A model generated the notes under the pieces. It had not been told where the DNA came from. It searched no databases and saw only the letters and a list, made by a program, of their open reading frames with translations. Shown piece after piece: positions 34,641-48,800 of a stretch of 64,000 nucleotides of DNA. This DNA comes from Patagioenas fasciata. Its lineage: Eukaryota > Chordata > Aves > Columbiformes > Columbidae. The stretch spans positions 23,580,867-23,644,866 of the forward strand of contig NC_092525.1 of assembly GCF_037038585.1 (NCBI RefSeq), in the 5' to 3' direction. Within the stretch, counting starts at the first letter, position 1; every line of letters begins with the position of its first letter. The position numbers and the translations under genes are program-made.

Positions 34641-36839
34641 CGGGGGCCCGGACGCCGCATTTGTGGTTGACCCCAGCAGCCGGCTCAGAGTCCCGCTGGA
34701 GGGCCCTGCCCCTTCCCGCTTCTCCTCGGGGCCATGGCAGACGCCGCTTCGCCGTGTCCCGGCCGGGGAGCGGGTGGCTGTGTGTGCTGTGACAGCCCCG
34801 CCACTGCCACCGCTGTGCACAGCCCTTGTCCCAGTCCATGGAAGGGCGGGTTTCCTCTCCCTGCTCATCCCCTTAACCTTACACAACCCCGAGGGAGGTG
34901 GGGGAGCGCAGTCGGCTCAGGGTGCCCCGGGTGACACTGGTACCGGGAGGTGTCAGCTGAGCAGAGACCCCATCTCTCCAAAATAAACCCTCTCAGGCTG
35001 GGTTTCTCGGGACGGGTCACTGGTGGAGCGGGAGAGGCATTTCTGGGGGAACTGGTGAATTTCATTTTCAGAAGCGAAGTGGGGAGATGGTTGAAAACTG
35101 AAACTGAAGGGACCTCGTGATGGCTCCAGCAGGGACCCCCTGACCAGGGACTGCAGCGGGAGCACTGAGATGCTGCAGGTTTTGCTCAGGCTTTGGCATG
35201 GGCAGCTATTCCATCAGCACCTGGGATGTCTTGTGTCATGCCATCAGAGCATGCTGTGCTACAAGGGCTGACTGTAAGGGACAGCAAGAGGGACCGAATT
35301 CCCTTTAGAGAGGTGAAAGAGAAGGTTTCATATCTGTTAACACCTACACCTGTCTCACAGGTCTGCCTTGGTACAAGAGGACGTTCAGCCTTCCCTGCCT
35401 TCTTCCCCGTAGATGAGAAGTAAGGGAGCCTTAGTGGAGATACTGGGGAAGAAGCTCCTCAGCAGCAGGTCTAGTGGCACAGGGGCAGGTTTTGCCAGGA
35501 GCTGGCTGAGTCTCCTCCAGGGCAGAGGGGGAAGATATCAGAGAAAGCAGCATGCTCATCTGACCTGGGTCTGCAGGTGCGCTTGATCCTCACTGAGAGG
35601 GGGTGGAGGTACGGCTTACCTGCCCACTTGGGCTTTTAGCCCTCAGGATTTAAGAAATACTTTTGTAATTGCTCTGTAATTTTCTAAAGTCTGGCTTTGG
35701 CTGGCACCCTTGCCCTGCCCCCTTCGTGTAACTTGATCTTCTAAACAAATAAATGTCCAAATGTCACAACTAAGTGCATGAAACAAGGCTGGCTGCCCTC
35801 TTGACTTTCCCTGCAGAGCCCATGATCAGCACAGTAAGCTGAAAGCTGCAAAATAAGCCCAGGAGGGGGGCAAGAATCCTGTATCCATCTCAGCTGCTGG
35901 AAACTGGGTAAAGCCTGAAGAGTCCTGTGTAGCTTGCAGTGGCTTTGTTGTTTGTCCCAAAAGGTGTGTAGTTCTTAATGGCTTGGCATTGTATGGCCAA
36001 ATCTTCTGCTTTGCCTTGTCTGAGCTGGGTGAGATGGGGGATGAGGGCCCATCTCCAGCTGCAGAGCGACACTGAGGCGGCTGGGGTTGCCCTTCCCTCC
36101 CCCTGTGTCTCCAAAGGGCCAGACAGGCACCGGAGCGCTCGGTGTGGCCACAAGCCTACCTCCTCGCTGCACTGTGCTGACACAGTGGCTTGCCTTTTGA
36201 ATGCTGAGTGAATGCCGCCGAAAACTGAGCCTTTTGCAGACGCTGTGGCATTAGCCCTACACCTTGGCCAAACTCCAGCTTGGGCGATTCCACTCAGGCA
36301 CTTTAAATGCTCCCTGTCGCCTTTGCGGGGTGTGAGGCTCCGATCTTCTGCCAGTGAGATCTTGGAGATTTGTTGGGAGCTGCTAAACAGCTGCTGCTTT
36401 CACTCCCCGGCTGTTTCCTTGCTGGTTGTAGGGGATTTGTCTGTGGAGCCTGACTGTTGGACTGTGAAACAGGCTCTGTTAACACCAAGCAACTGATTTG
36501 CCAGCAGAGGTTGGCTTTATTTTTACCTTCACCCCCTTTACTGCACTGGCTGCTGGGGGCTTGCGTGGGACGTAGCATAACTGGTATCAGTTTTGTAACA
36601 ATTACCAGCTTAACTGGAGCCGCGGTTCATAAGGATGTGGCTATAATTAGGTCAAGCTGTCTTGTTTGTTAAATTCCCCTTCAGCTCCCAAACTTGGCAG
36701 TGGGGTTGAACTTTGGGCCTTTTTTAGGATTGCTGTCAGTCTCCTGTGGCAAAGAACACTGGGAAACAGTGCCTTTGCTCCTCTCCTCACTGCCAGAACC
36801 CACAGGCATGGCCACACTGCCATCCTCTTTCTCTCGCAG
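34468..36839 (+). other. PRKAB2: PRKAB2 intron 1 (inferred)
   Basis: Lies between the putative non-coding first exon and the acceptor at 36838-36839 that precedes the ATG exon. No recognisable exon, RNA gene or repeat family was seen. Confidence 0.55.
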
Positions 36840-36855
36840 GGTCTGCTGAGCTGTC

Positions 36856-39800
36856 ATGGGGAACACCACCAGCGAGCGAGTGTCTGGGGAGCGCCATGGC
36901 TCCAAATCCCACCGTGCAGATGGCTCCGGTGCTGCTCACCCTGCCAAGGAGCACCCGCACAAGATCATGGTGGGCAGCACCGATGACCCCAGTGTTTTCA
37001 GCTCCCATGACTCCAAGGTAGGGGCGGGCTGCTGCCTTCTCTGTCCTGCCCTGGGGGGCTGTGGCTGAGGCTTCAGCTCACCGGCTGCATGGGGCTGTGG
37101 TCCCAGCGTGTGAGGGATCTGGGCAGAGCTGGGAGGCTGAAGAAGCTCACAATGCCCTCATCTGGATTGTGCAGGTGGGCTGGTAGAGGCCAGAAGGAAA
37201 TAAATGTGGTTGTGGTTGTTTCTGTATCTCAGTCAGGCTCTGGTTTCCTTTGCTCAGATTCCTGGGGACAAGGAGTTTGTGTCATGGCAGCCAGATCTGG
37301 AGGAGTCGAAACCGTCCCAACAGGCTCGTCCCACTGTCATCCGCTGGGCTGATGGAGGCAAAGAGGTCTTCATCTCCGGATCTTTCAACAACTGGAGCAC
37401 CAAGATTCCACTCATCAAGAGGTAGCCAGTCCCTCAGGTCACTCTGTGTTCTCCACTCCATCGCAGGGAGTGTTTTCTGTCTCCTTTCTGGTTGTTGTTC
37501 CCGTTGCTTACATGGCTTTCCTCAGTTCACCCAAGCCAGAGGGTCTAAGCACAAACATGGAGTCAGCTTCTTGCCTGGGTGGTGCTGCATGGTGGTGGGA
37601 AGTTGTGAAATGGAGGGACAGGACAGGATGGGTCGCTTTGCTTGCCCAGGTGGATGTCACACGGCACCTAGTCCTGGCAGCAGAGCACTGCCCAGATATG
37701 TGGCTGTCCCCTGCAGGCTGTCAGCTCTTCTCTTGGCTGTGGTCTCACCCCATGCCTAGTTGTTTTGTTGCCAGCAGGGGCTGTTTATTTGTCCCTCAAA
37801 TGTCTCCCTGCCCTAATGATGTTCTCACTGTTCTGCAATACATCTGTGATTTCCATGAAAACGTTAAGTAGGACTCTGGGCATAATCCCAGCAAATCATC
37901 TGGAATGGGTTTATCTCAATTACAAGCTTAACAGAGCTGCTACCTTTGCTGCCCCCGACCTGCAGTACCAGAGCAGGGTTAGATGTGTTGCCCATGCCTC
38001 CTCTCCAGCATGTTTTGCACAGGATGTCTGCCACACTGTTTTTCCATGGACAGCAGGGCAGGCCTGTGAGCTGGGCTGCCTCCTGCGCTCCTTGCAGCCT
38101 CACTCTCAGGGGTCTGAGCCACGCTTGCCCTCTGAGCGCTGGCGCCTGTTGTATCTGTCCCTCAGATCACTGAGGATGAGCGAGCCTAACCCTGCATGAA
38201 GGTGTTAGGATAAAGGCAGTGCATGAAAAAAACGCTGTTTTCTTGGACCTCGTGGGAAAGCAACATCCAGAGCATCAACAGGGTGATGCTTTTGCACATC
38301 TGTTCTCTCTGCACAGCCACAACGATTTTGTTGCTATCCTGGACCTCCCAGAAGGAGAGCACCAGTACAAATTTTTTGTGGATGGCCAGTGGGTTCATGA
38401 CCCGTCTGAGGTAATGCTCAAAGCTTTATCCGTGCAGATCTTGTCTTCAGGGGACTAGACATGATATGACTGCAGCAGAGGGGGAGCAGGAGGAGCAGAG
38501 GGTATCTACCAAAATGAAAGAGGCACCTCCATCCTATGTGTCCTTTTGAAGGCTTGTTCCTCTGGGCTTAGAGATGCTGTCTGGGGGAGTGTCAGGAAGG
38601 TACTGATGGGCAGGGAAACACCAGGAGGCCTTTGAGCTCCATTCAGAATTGGCTACCTGGGAAGATGAGCCTTGGAGTCAGAACTCACTTGCAGGTTCTC
38701 CTCCAAACTGAATCACATGGTAGCAGCAGGGGAAGGAGAGGACACTTACCCATCTTACCCATTGGCATGTAGCAGGATGGAGGATGAATATAGGAGGTGA
38801 TATAGGAGCCTGGGAGTAAAGGGAAATCCCCCCAGGGTAAACAGCAGAGATCTGCAAGCACAGAGCAGAGCTAGACACTTGGCCACCTGTTCTCTGAGCA
38901 CAGCAAAGTCATTTTGGGCTGGGAGGATCTAAGAAGCATCGTGTGTGCTGTAATTGGAGATGAACATAGAAAGACCCTTACCTCATTTCTCTCCAGCCTG
39001 TGGTCACCAGCCAGATGGGGACGATTAATAACCTGATTCACGTCAAGAAGTCTGACTTTGAGGTGTTTGATGCTTTGAAGGTGGATTCCTTGGAGAGCTC
39101 AGAAACCTCAGGTCGGGGTGAGTTTTTGTGGCATTACAGCTTTGCATGTGCTATTTTCCACCTCCTCTCCTCTGAGACTTGCTGCTTTGGGGATGAGCAG
39201 ACCCCCTGAGCAAAGGTGTGGGCCTGCACCCAGGAAGAGTTTGGCAGTGTGTCCTCAGCAGTCCACAGCTGAGGCTTTGTCTCCATAGAGGGGCTGTGCT
39301 GGTGTAACTTGTTCTGTGCTGGCACCGTCCCAGCGCAGGGTCAGTGCCTGTGTGTGGCTGAGGCAGCCATTTCAGACTGCTAAACAGCAGGAACATCACC
39401 CCTTTCTGTCTGCTCAACTGTGAGCAAGTCATCTGATCTGGGGTACAAGCTAAGGCAAGAGCAGGACCTGGGTTATTTTCAGCAGCGACTCTTCGTTTTC
39501 ATGCCAAGGTAATTTGTACTGGTGCTAGCGTATCAGAAACCTCCCTCTCTGCTTGTGTTACAGCAGCAGGTTAGGTTACCAAGCAGACACCAGCAGCACT
39601 GGCTTGGTGTGTAATGCTGGCAGGTAGCTCAGTCGTTTTTCAGTCCAGGGTGCTCCGAGCACAGCCTGGTGTAAATCCCGTCTCAGATACAGCCTCAGCT
39701 CCATGTCCTCACCCAGCTTGGGCAGGAGATACTTCACTGGAAGGAAGCCAGCAAGCAGCAGGAGCTCCAGTGAGGTGGAGCCCTTCCAGGTGCTGGCTGT

Positions 39801-41341
39801 TCCAAAGCAGTCAGGTCAGATGTGTTTGGGAGGTTCAGCTTCCAGGGGCCAGAAGCTCCTGTGATCCTTCATGTGGGCTGAGCAGCTGCTCGATCTGGAC
39901 TTCCTATCTACCCTTCCTGGGACCTCCTGGTCAGGCAGTTCTGCAGCACCACGAGCATGCAGGTGTGCTGCTTGCTGTGCCCCTGCTGCAAAGGGCACAG
40001 CTCTGGGGCAAGCCAGCTGCTTGCTACAAGGGAGAGTGACCCAGCTGTGCTGAGAACTGCACGCAGGGGTCTTGGGGTGGATCCTACAGGGTTTTGTGTT
40101 GTGTCAGTGCATGTACCAGCTCGCAGTCCTGCTTGGAAGTGCCCAGGGCTCACCTGGCTGCTGCTTCTGCCATGAAAAGTCTGAGCTGTTGCTACAGGAT
40201 ACATGGCCATGGCTCATACAAGATGTTTGTGCCTGTAAGAACCTTCTGTGTCCTTCTCAGTGTCTTAGGACCTACTCTTTGCTCACCAGTCTTGCTTTAG
40301 CCATGTAATGTCTTTTCCTGTCTCTTTTCTTCAGACTTATCAAGTTCACCACCTGGTCCTTATGGCCAAGAGATGTATGTATATCGGCCCGAGGAGCGCT
40401 TCAAATCCCCGCCCATCCTCCCCCCTCACCTCCTCCAGGTCATCCTCAACAAGGACACAAACATCTCGGTGGGTACCAGCACACTGCCTGCATGTGAAGA
40501 GCCACATTGGGGTTGGAAGGGAAGTCCTGTATGCTGGGAGCCTGGTCTCCCCTTCACATTTCCTGGGAAGAACATCACTTTTCCCCATAACCATGCTGGT
40601 TTGGCTCCTTGCTCTGTTCCTGTTCAGAACAGCCAGAGGCACCAGCAGCTCAGATTGCCTGAGGTGGTAGCTCCCTGTGATGGCTGGGGCTGGGAGGTCA
40701 GGGCTGTGCTGTTCCCCTGTGACACTCCTCTTCTCCTAGTGTGACCCAGCACTGCTGCCCGAACCCAACCACGTCATGCTCAATCACCTCTATGCGCTCT
40801 CCATCAAGGTAAGGGCAGGTCCCTGAGGCTGCTTGGGGAGGGAAGGGGCTACTGTGGCTCCCAGGAGCCTGCAGCACCTGTAGGGAGCAGAACCTGGACA
40901 GTGTGGGGTGGAGACAGTGGTACAGGGACAGGATGACCCACACAAGGACAGCTTGGCTGCCTGGTGAAGTGTGGCACATGCAGGGATGTGGGTTGAGGGC
41001 TCCTTGCAGCTCCCCGTTCCCTGTAGCTGCCTCCCCACAGTGTGGTGGAGCTGGGCAGCCCTGGGCTCCCCAGTTGCACACCGGCCCCTTCCCTTGCTCT
41101 GCCCTGGCTCCCTGTCATGGGTGTTGGATGTGTCTCGCTGGCTGTGAGGCTCAGGACAGTGGAGGGGAAGGCTGAGGCTGCTCCCTGAGCCCACCAAGCC
41201 CTCTTCCCAATGGGTGCCTTGGGGTTGCTGCTCTCCCGCCCACTGACGCTGCGCCTCTCGCAGGATGGCGTCATGGTGCTCAGTGCTACACACCGCTACA
41301 AGAAGAAGTACGTCACCACGCTGCTGTACAAGCCCATCTGA
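36856..41341 (+). CDS. PRKAB2: AMP-activated protein kinase beta-2 subunit
   Basis: Seven coding exons: 36856-37017, 37258-37421, 38317-38410, 38997-39117, 40335-40468, 40740-40808 and 41264-41341 (stop TGA), 273 residues against 272 in human. AMPK beta is the scaffold joining the alpha kinase and gamma nucleotide-sensing subunits. The start MGNTTSERVSGERHG is the myristoylation signal. The carbohydrate-binding module spans roughly 78-160 (VIRWADGGKEVFISGSFNNW, SHNDFVAILDLPEGEHQYKFFVDGQWVHDP), with Trp100 in the glycogen-binding position. The C-terminal alpha/gamma-binding domain contains PPILPPHLLQVILNKD, PNHVMLNHLYALSIKDG and the end ATHRYKKKYVTTLLYKPI. IKSHNDF (rather than beta-1 TRSHNNF) and SSETSGRDLSSSPPGPYG mark beta-2. 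Exon 5 uses the downstream of two possible donors, which keeps the GRD tract. The gene converges on PDE4DIP. Confidence 0.97.
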
Positions 41342-42120
41342 GCCGGGGCCTCACCCGCCCCCCCACGCAGGACACGAAACGCCGCTTTGTCTGCACACAT
41401 TGGGCCACGGGACTGTGGGACAACTGGCCGCTGGCTCCAGCCTCCAACCTGGCAGGGACACAGGCCCCAGCAATGAGCCTAGGGCCACTGGGGCCTGTGA
41501 CACTGTCCCATCCTACTGGTGTGGCTTGATTTAACCTTTGGTTTCCACCAACCTACAGCTCCCCTTGGCTTCTGCGAGTCTCTGGGGCCACTTTGCTGCT
41601 CACCAGAATGGCCTTCACCAGAACAGGGCTTCACCCTGCTTGTCTTCTCCAGCCTGCAAGGTCCCCAAGGTGGTCTTGCCCCTGCGCCCAGCCCAGGAAC
41701 GTGTCCTACCTGCTGAAGGTTGCTGTGCTGTCCTGGTGATGAGCCTCCAAAGCCACCCCAGCCTCTGCCCCAAGTCCTGAGTGTGGGGCTATCCCCATCC
41801 TGTGCTCCCCAGCTTTGAGGAAGGCTCTGGCTGCAGCCCCAGCCCTCTGCCAGGTTCAGCATCGAGCCAGCAGGAGAGCTGGTACAGCCAGACACAGCTG
41901 CACTTACCTGCCACCGGGACAGCACCATCAAGGACTGAACTGAGTGCTTCTGCAGGGCAGCGCTGACTTTGTCACAGCCAGAGGGACACCTGTGCACACC
42001 CCTGCTCTAGGGGGCCTGGGGAGAGCAGAGCAGGGCAGGTATCCCAGGACCCCGGCTCCACTGCCTGCTGCCGGAGCAGCACCCCGCCACAGATTTTTCT
42101 CTATTTATTACAGTATTTAT
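41342..42120 (+). other. PRKAB2: PRKAB2 3' UTR (end uncertain)
   Basis: Follows the PRKAB2 stop. No canonical AATAAA was found on the plus strand. A T/A-rich stretch near 42100-42122 followed by G/T-rich sequence is the likeliest end. Confidence 0.4.
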
Positions 42121-42170
42121 TGTTCCTGGTGCTGCTGGCCTAGTGTTGGTGGGGGGCTCCAGAGCAGTGA

Positions 42171-42196
42171 GGGGAGGGAGGGAGGGAGGGAGGGAA
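42171..42196. repeat. GGGA simple repeat
   Basis: About six tandem GGGA/GGAG units between the ends of PRKAB2 and PDE4DIP. Confidence 0.85.
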
Positions 42197-42369
42197 GGCA
42201 GCACCTGGTGGGGCACAGAGCTGCCCTTGGGGTGCTGAGGTGGGGCTCAGGGCCACTCCCATGGGACCAGCTGGTGTCTGTGGCACCCTGTGCTGGAGGT
42301 GGCTTGGGGACAGGGGATGCATGGCTGCAGAGACAGGTGTGCCAGAAACACCACAATCCAAAGGAAATG

Positions 42370-42375
42370 TTTATT
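42370..42375 (-). terminator. PDE4DIP: PDE4DIP polyadenylation signal
   Basis: AATAAA on the minus strand (TTTATT on plus), about 440 bases after the PDE4DIP stop codon. It defines a 3' UTR of roughly 42350-42810. Confidence 0.7.
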
Positions 42376-42810
42376 GGGAACTCTCCAGCCACTGAGCAGA
42401 ACATGGCATTTCTTACATCTTCTTCCCATGCTGGGGCCCTGACATGCCCAAGGAGCCCCTGAAACGCAGCTCCAATATCTCTATATACATATACATACAT
42501 CTGCAAGCAGGGACAGGTATACAGCAGGGTTACAAGCAGAACCAAGTCCTGGGGCAAGAGGTGCTCAGTGCAGAGGGCAGAAGCGGGGCAAGCACTGAAA
42601 CATGGGCCAAGCAAAGGCAGGTGAAGGCATACAAACACCACATGAGCCCAGACCCGCTCACTGGGCAGCACTGGGCACTCCAGACCACTGCCCACCCCAG
42701 CCCTTAGTGGTAGCAGGGACAGGCTCCACTCCAACCCTCCGGAATGGCACGGCTCGGCAGCCAGTGGCTGTTCTGCTGCAGGGGGCATCGCTCCCTGCCA
42801 TGCCTGGGGC

Positions 42811-45800
42811 TCACACGACAGGCAGAGCCTGCTGCACCTTCACCTGGTGAGAGAGCACACATGGCAGTGATGGGGAGCTGCACCAGGGGCTGCTGTGTCC
42901 CAGGGACACAGACTGGGGACAGCCAAGGAAAATGGGTCCTTGTGTGTGTCTCCCTGCCACACTGCACCCAGCTAGCACTTAGGCACCCCCCGTCAGCCAC
43001 CACTCTGCCATCTGTGCCTATTCCCAGGGTGCCAGGGCTCACCAGGGCAGGGGCACTCACCCCATCCTGCCCTGGATGCCAGGGCAAACTCACCTCCAGG
43101 TTTGTCCTGGCCTTGCGTAGCACATTGTGGGTCCTGGTCACTGCAAGGGAGAGAGAGAGAGATGGGGGTTGGTGAGGTCCCTGCGCTATGGGGCCACCCC
43201 AGGCACATGGGGACCAGGCCAGCTTGGCTGTGCCACCCTGCAGCAGGATTATGCCACCCAGGTCACGTACGCTGGCTCACAATGAACTGCTCCATGCTGT
43301 CCTTCAGCTGGGCTGTGCTGCGCAGCTGCTCGGCCATGCTCTGCAGAGCATCTTCCCTCTCGGAGAGCTGGGCCCGCAGTGCCACAATCTCACCCTGTAG
43401 CACCTGCTCCTGGGACAGGACTGGCATGATAAGTGGCAAGCGAGCATCCAGCCCCACCAGCACTCAGCCCGGTGCTTACCTTGCCCTGGTGCTGTGCAGG
43501 GCTGCCGGGCAGAGTGGTGCGCCAGAACGCAGCAAGGAGGGACGCACACTGCTCCAGGACGCGGTGCAGGGTGTTGGCGCTGCCCCAGAGGTGCCCTGCG
43601 CCTGTGCACCCCAGTGCCTGCGGGAGAGGGGTGCGGGAGCAGGTGCTGCTGGGGCACCCATGTCCCACTGCAGCCAGGGACCCACCGTGCCCAGTTCAAC
43701 ACAGCAGGGCAGTGCCAGCAACAGCCCTGGGGGTGGGCACTCCCTGCCACGTACCAGCCCTAAAAGGCTCGAGGCTGATGCTGGGCTCAGGAGCCCCTTT
43801 GTGCAGGGTCCACAGAGCAGCATCCATCCCCCAGCCGCCATCAGCCCTATCCTGCCCACGCATTACCTCCTTTGCCGGGAGCGGGCAGAGCGCCGGGCGC
43901 GTCAGACACATCAGCTCACGGGCCAGCACCTTTCCCTCCAGAACATGCTGCTCCAGGGCCCGGTAGGTGTCCAGGCGGCTGATAACGTGAGTCCCTGTCG
44001 GTCCCTCGCTCTTCCTCACCGGTGAGTCTACCCCATGAGGCTCTGTAGGACAAGTAGTGCTGGGTGAGGACCACTGTCTGCTCCCCATGCAACCCCTCCC
44101 TGTCTCATTGCAGGGGCTTGGCTCTGCCTTGGGCTCTCCATCCCTGCCCAGCAAAGGTGGTGCCATGAGCCTGTCAGAACTCAGCAGTCGTGAGGCACGT
44201 GTGAGGTCAGGCTCTGGTACCCACCATCCATCCGCTGAGCCTCTGATGTGTCAGAGGGCAGTGGGGAGAAGCGGGGAGCTGCCGAGCTCGTGCCAACATC
44301 CCGCACCGGAGGAGATGGGAAGCAGCCTGGAACAAGAAGTGTCTAAGCCCCTGGGAATGGCCATGGTTCCATGCCTGGCACAGCTCAGGGGCCTTCCCTC
44401 CCTGCTGACTGCCTGCAGGGCCACCACATCCCTCCTGCTGCCACAACAGGGAGAGGTGTTTGGGATCCCAGGGGTTGCAAAGGGGCCAGGCACCATTGGA
44501 CTGGGAGCTGGGCAGAAGAGCTGGAGTTGGTGGCAGGTCCTGTACCTGCACGGGTCTCAGCAGAGGGACCAGGGAGGCTCTCATAGACATGCAGCTCTGC
44601 ACGCAGGGTCTGCAGGAGCACGTGATGCTCCTCACTCTGCTGCTGCAGGAGTGTCACCGTGTGCTGCAGCCTGCAGTGGAATGAAACATGAGTCTGGGGC
44701 CAGCTGTGCCACCCAGCCCTGTGAGCTCCAAGCCTTACCTGTTGTTGTCCTCCTGCAGAGAGTGCCGCTCGTCCCGGAGCTGCCGGACGGTCTTTTGGCA
44801 CTCAGCAACCTCCTCCGCCAGCCTCTGCTGCTCCCCACACCTCTGACCCAGTTCTGCTTCAGCCTCCCGCACCCGAGAGCAGGCAGCCAGCAGTGCCTCC
44901 TGCACCCGCGCCAGCTCTGGGGACGGAGAGCATGGAGGTGTCACCACCAGTGCCCTCTGGGACTCAGAGCTGGGACACTGGTGGCCTGGCCCTACCTTGG
45001 GAGAGGTGGTCTCGCTGGAGCCGCAGGGTCTGGTTCTCCTCGCGCAGAGCCTGGTTGTCCCTGCTCAGCTGCAGCCCTGGCTCCAGCCCCTGGGTGTAGA
45101 TGTCACTTGGCAATCCTGCAGAGGGGGGACTGGTGCTGAATCTCTCTCCCAACACCCCATCGTACATGGGGTGAGTGTCCTCTCCGTGCAATGGGGAGTG
45201 CAAAGCCTGGGCCCCCCCAAGCCCTGCCCAGCAGCCCATGTGCAATGCCGTACCGCTGGCCTTGCCAGTAGAGGCCAGGCGGCGTTCGAGCTGCTCCCGA
45301 AGCCGGTCGTTGGTGCAGATGGACTCCTCGAGCCGCTGGCGCAGGCTGCGGATCTCCACCAAGTGCTCTTCCAGCAGTTCTGCCCCTGCCGCACCCAGGG
45401 AAATGGGGACATGTCAGCTCTGCCACCTGCCTTGTACCATCCCTGCCATTCTGCCCCATACTAGAGCCATGACTCACAGCCGAGGCTCCTCCCTGTTCTC
45501 CCACACCCAGCCAAGATGCCCCTATGCTCTGCGGCATAGACCTTACCTGTTAGTTTTTGGCTAGAGGGGTACCCCGATGGCAGGGCCCCATAAAGCAGCT
45601 GGCCAGGAGGGGGTACATCCCAGAGGCTGGGGGTCTCAGTAGCCCCAGGAGGCCCAGCCAAGCTCTGCAGCACACCATGACAGCAGAGTGATGCTGGCGC
45701 TTTGCTGCCCTCTCCAAAGGGACCCAGTGGAGCTGTGGGCTTTGCTGGAGCTGCAGGCAGTGTCATATCTGCACACACAGGGCAAAGCAGCGAGGAGGAG

Positions 45801-48800
45801 GGCAATAAGCAAGAATGAAGAATAAGGGTAACACACCCCCGCCATGTGCTTTTAGCCCTCTTCTCCCTCTGTTCAACAGTGCAGCCCAACATCCTCCCAA
45901 GGCAGTCCCATATCACTGACCTCCTGCCCCAGTCAAACCCATTCCCCTGAAGCGCAGAGGCTCTTGCAGGGCTTGCTGATTACATGACATGAGTTGGAGG
46001 ATCTCAGCTCCACTCCTACACAACAACTAACCAAACCAGCCCTAGGACTTGCAAGTGCCCACACCAAGGGCTAGCGCTACCTCAGGCTGTGTTCATCCCA
46101 CCTGCCAGGTCCTCTCTACATAAGAGCCACATGTTCTCATTGTCCCTCAGCCAGAGTGACAGGACCAAACCTCAAAGCAGTGGCCCTGGGGAGCAGGAGA
46201 AGGGGCAGGGCAGGACAAGCAGGTCAGAGAGTGCAGGATATCATGAGACATAACACACAAAGCATGCAGGACCAAGCCCATGCAACGCTCACTTTCTCCC
46301 AGCTGCCTCCGGAGCACCTGCAGCTCCTGCTGCGCCTCGGCCAGGGAGCAGAGCGGGGTCCCACAGCAGCCTAGAAGTGGGGCGTTGGCGGGAGGGGGTG
46401 GCCCGGCAGGCAGGAAGGGGCTGAGCCCAGGGGCCAGTGCAGGCGGGGTAGCACTAATGGGTTTGGACAAGGAATCAAATTGAAGGCCTAAAGACAGGAG
46501 AGAGATAGAGAGAGATGTTAGCATGGCTCTGGCTCAGCCTGGCGGGAACCCCTCCTCTCCAGGGGCCCTGGCACACCCCAAGAAGCTGGGTCATTGTGTC
46601 CAGAGGTGCTGCAGGCTGGGTTGTCCCAGCTTTGCAAGGCTGTGGCACCACAGCAGAGCTCCCTGAGATGCTGCCCTGCAGCCCCAGGTGCTGTGTGTTC
46701 ACCCACCCAGGCTGGCGTTGGGGCACAGTGCTCCGATAGGCACTTACTGCTGCAGGGACCCACACGCTACAGAAGGGGCTGCACGTTCCCAGCCCACGGT
46801 TGTGACTCCCAGGCATGCAGCGGTACCTGCGAGTCGGGCGGGCTCCTGGTGGCACTGGCTGCACTCGCTGGCCGTGTCCCCATCAGAGCAGGGCTCCAGC
46901 CCCTCGGACACAAAGGAAGTGCTGGTGGCAGAGTGGGACAACTCAGAAGGTGAGCGGCTGCTGCCTGGGGACTCGCAGCGCTCCTGCAGCTTCGCCTCCA
47001 GACTTTTGATCACTTTCTCCTTCTCCTGGAGCTCCCGGCTGAGTCTGTGGAGATGGCCCATCACAGGAGCCGGCAGGACAGAGTGACCCCCATCCCACAG
47101 CCCTTCCCTGCTGTGCCGTGCATGTTCTGGCATGACACCCCACATGCTGCATCCCACTCATGCTGTAAGGCTGCCTGCACCCTCACCCTAAAAGCAGTGA
47201 TAGCTCCCAGGGTGCCCATGAAGAGTAGGTCCCACAAGCCCTCCCTGGAACAGGTACCTCAGTGCCAGAAGTTCATGGCTGGTTTTATCCTCCTGATCTT
47301 GTCGATCTCCTGAAAAACCAAGCCAGAGAAGAACCAGTCAGTGTCTCCATGCCCCAAGCTCCCCATTCCCAGGGAGAGCTGTGGCAGGAGACCCCGGTTT
47401 GGAGTAGGGAGCCCACATAGCATAAAGTGTCCAAATAGCCCCAGCCTTTCACGGCACCCATCAAAGTATCCCCTCCCAGCCTGCTATGCCCCACAATGCC
47501 CAGCCCCAGTGCTCCTCAAAGGTACTTACTAGTGCCCAGCTTGTCACTGAGCCTCTCAGCCAGCTGCCTGCCCTGGGCCAGCTGCTCCCGAAAGCCCTGA
47601 CCCAAGTAGTAGTCGATGTCAGTGCCGCGGAGAAGCTCCTCAAAGGACCGCAGGGCATCGCGCAGATGCTGGGCCAGGCTGCGGCTCACCCCACGGCCCT
47701 CCCGCAGTGTCTGCCGCAGGTGTGACAGCTCCCGAGCCTGCGCTTGGATCAGCGAGTCGTACTTCCTAAAAGGGGGATTAGTGAGTGGGGAGTCAACAGG
47801 GCCGCCAGACCCCCGCTAGAGAGCATGGCAGGGATGGGGTACCATGGGGAATCTGTCTTCTATGCAAATGGTCCAGGAACCTAGGTGCAGGTAAAGCATT
47901 CAAATGGAAGCCACCACCTTAGGCAACCCCTGGAGATTCCCCCATAGCCTCCCATCTGGCCCTGATCTCCACAGTCATACCCTGGCCAGGTAGCAGATTG
48001 CAGGTCCTTGGGCAAAACCCCTCTGGGCTTGGTTGTGGGCAGCTGTGCCTCGAGGAGAGCAACGCGGCGCACTAGGTGCTGCAGGTCGTGGTGTGCCCGC
48101 AGGGCAGGTGGGCAGAGGGTGCTGTGACCATCCGACTGCCAGCCCTCGTCCTCATCAGTGAGGCTGTAAGCTGGGGACAACAGGGCTGTGGGACCTGGCA
48201 CGGACCGCTCAGCACCTGAGGTGTAGCCACTGGTGACGGAGACAGAGCGGGCACGGCGCTGCAGGCTCTGGATCACCTTGTTGGCATTGAGCAGCTGCAC
48301 CTTCAGGTCCTGGATGTGCTGGTGTAGGACCCCTACATCTGCCAAGGCCATGGCTTTCCGAGGAGCCTTGCCTACCCCGAGCATTCCTGGCTGGCACGGG
48401 GACACCAGCTCCTCACCCAGACTGGGCTCACTGAATACATCTGGCTCCTCACACTCTGCAGAGGAAACAGGGCACAGTGTCACTTCTCCATGCTGAGTGG
48501 GCAAGGCACAGGGTCCCCTGAAGCCCCAGCTCTCCTTACCGGGGCTGGTGGTCTCGTCCCGGTCAGCCTCTGTCTCACTTCGCCCACATGTCTCATAGCC
48601 CAGGTCCTGGAAGTCCACCTGCACTTGCTTGCTGAGCTGCTGAGCATGGGGTTCACCTGCCGGACAGCCCTGTCAGCCCAGGGTCCCCCTCCAAGCAGGA
48701 TTCTCCCCCACTACCCCACATACAGTACTGTGCACAGGGCATGCCAGGCTCAGAACATCGCTCCCCCCATCCCACTGGGGGTTTTAACTCACGGAGCAGA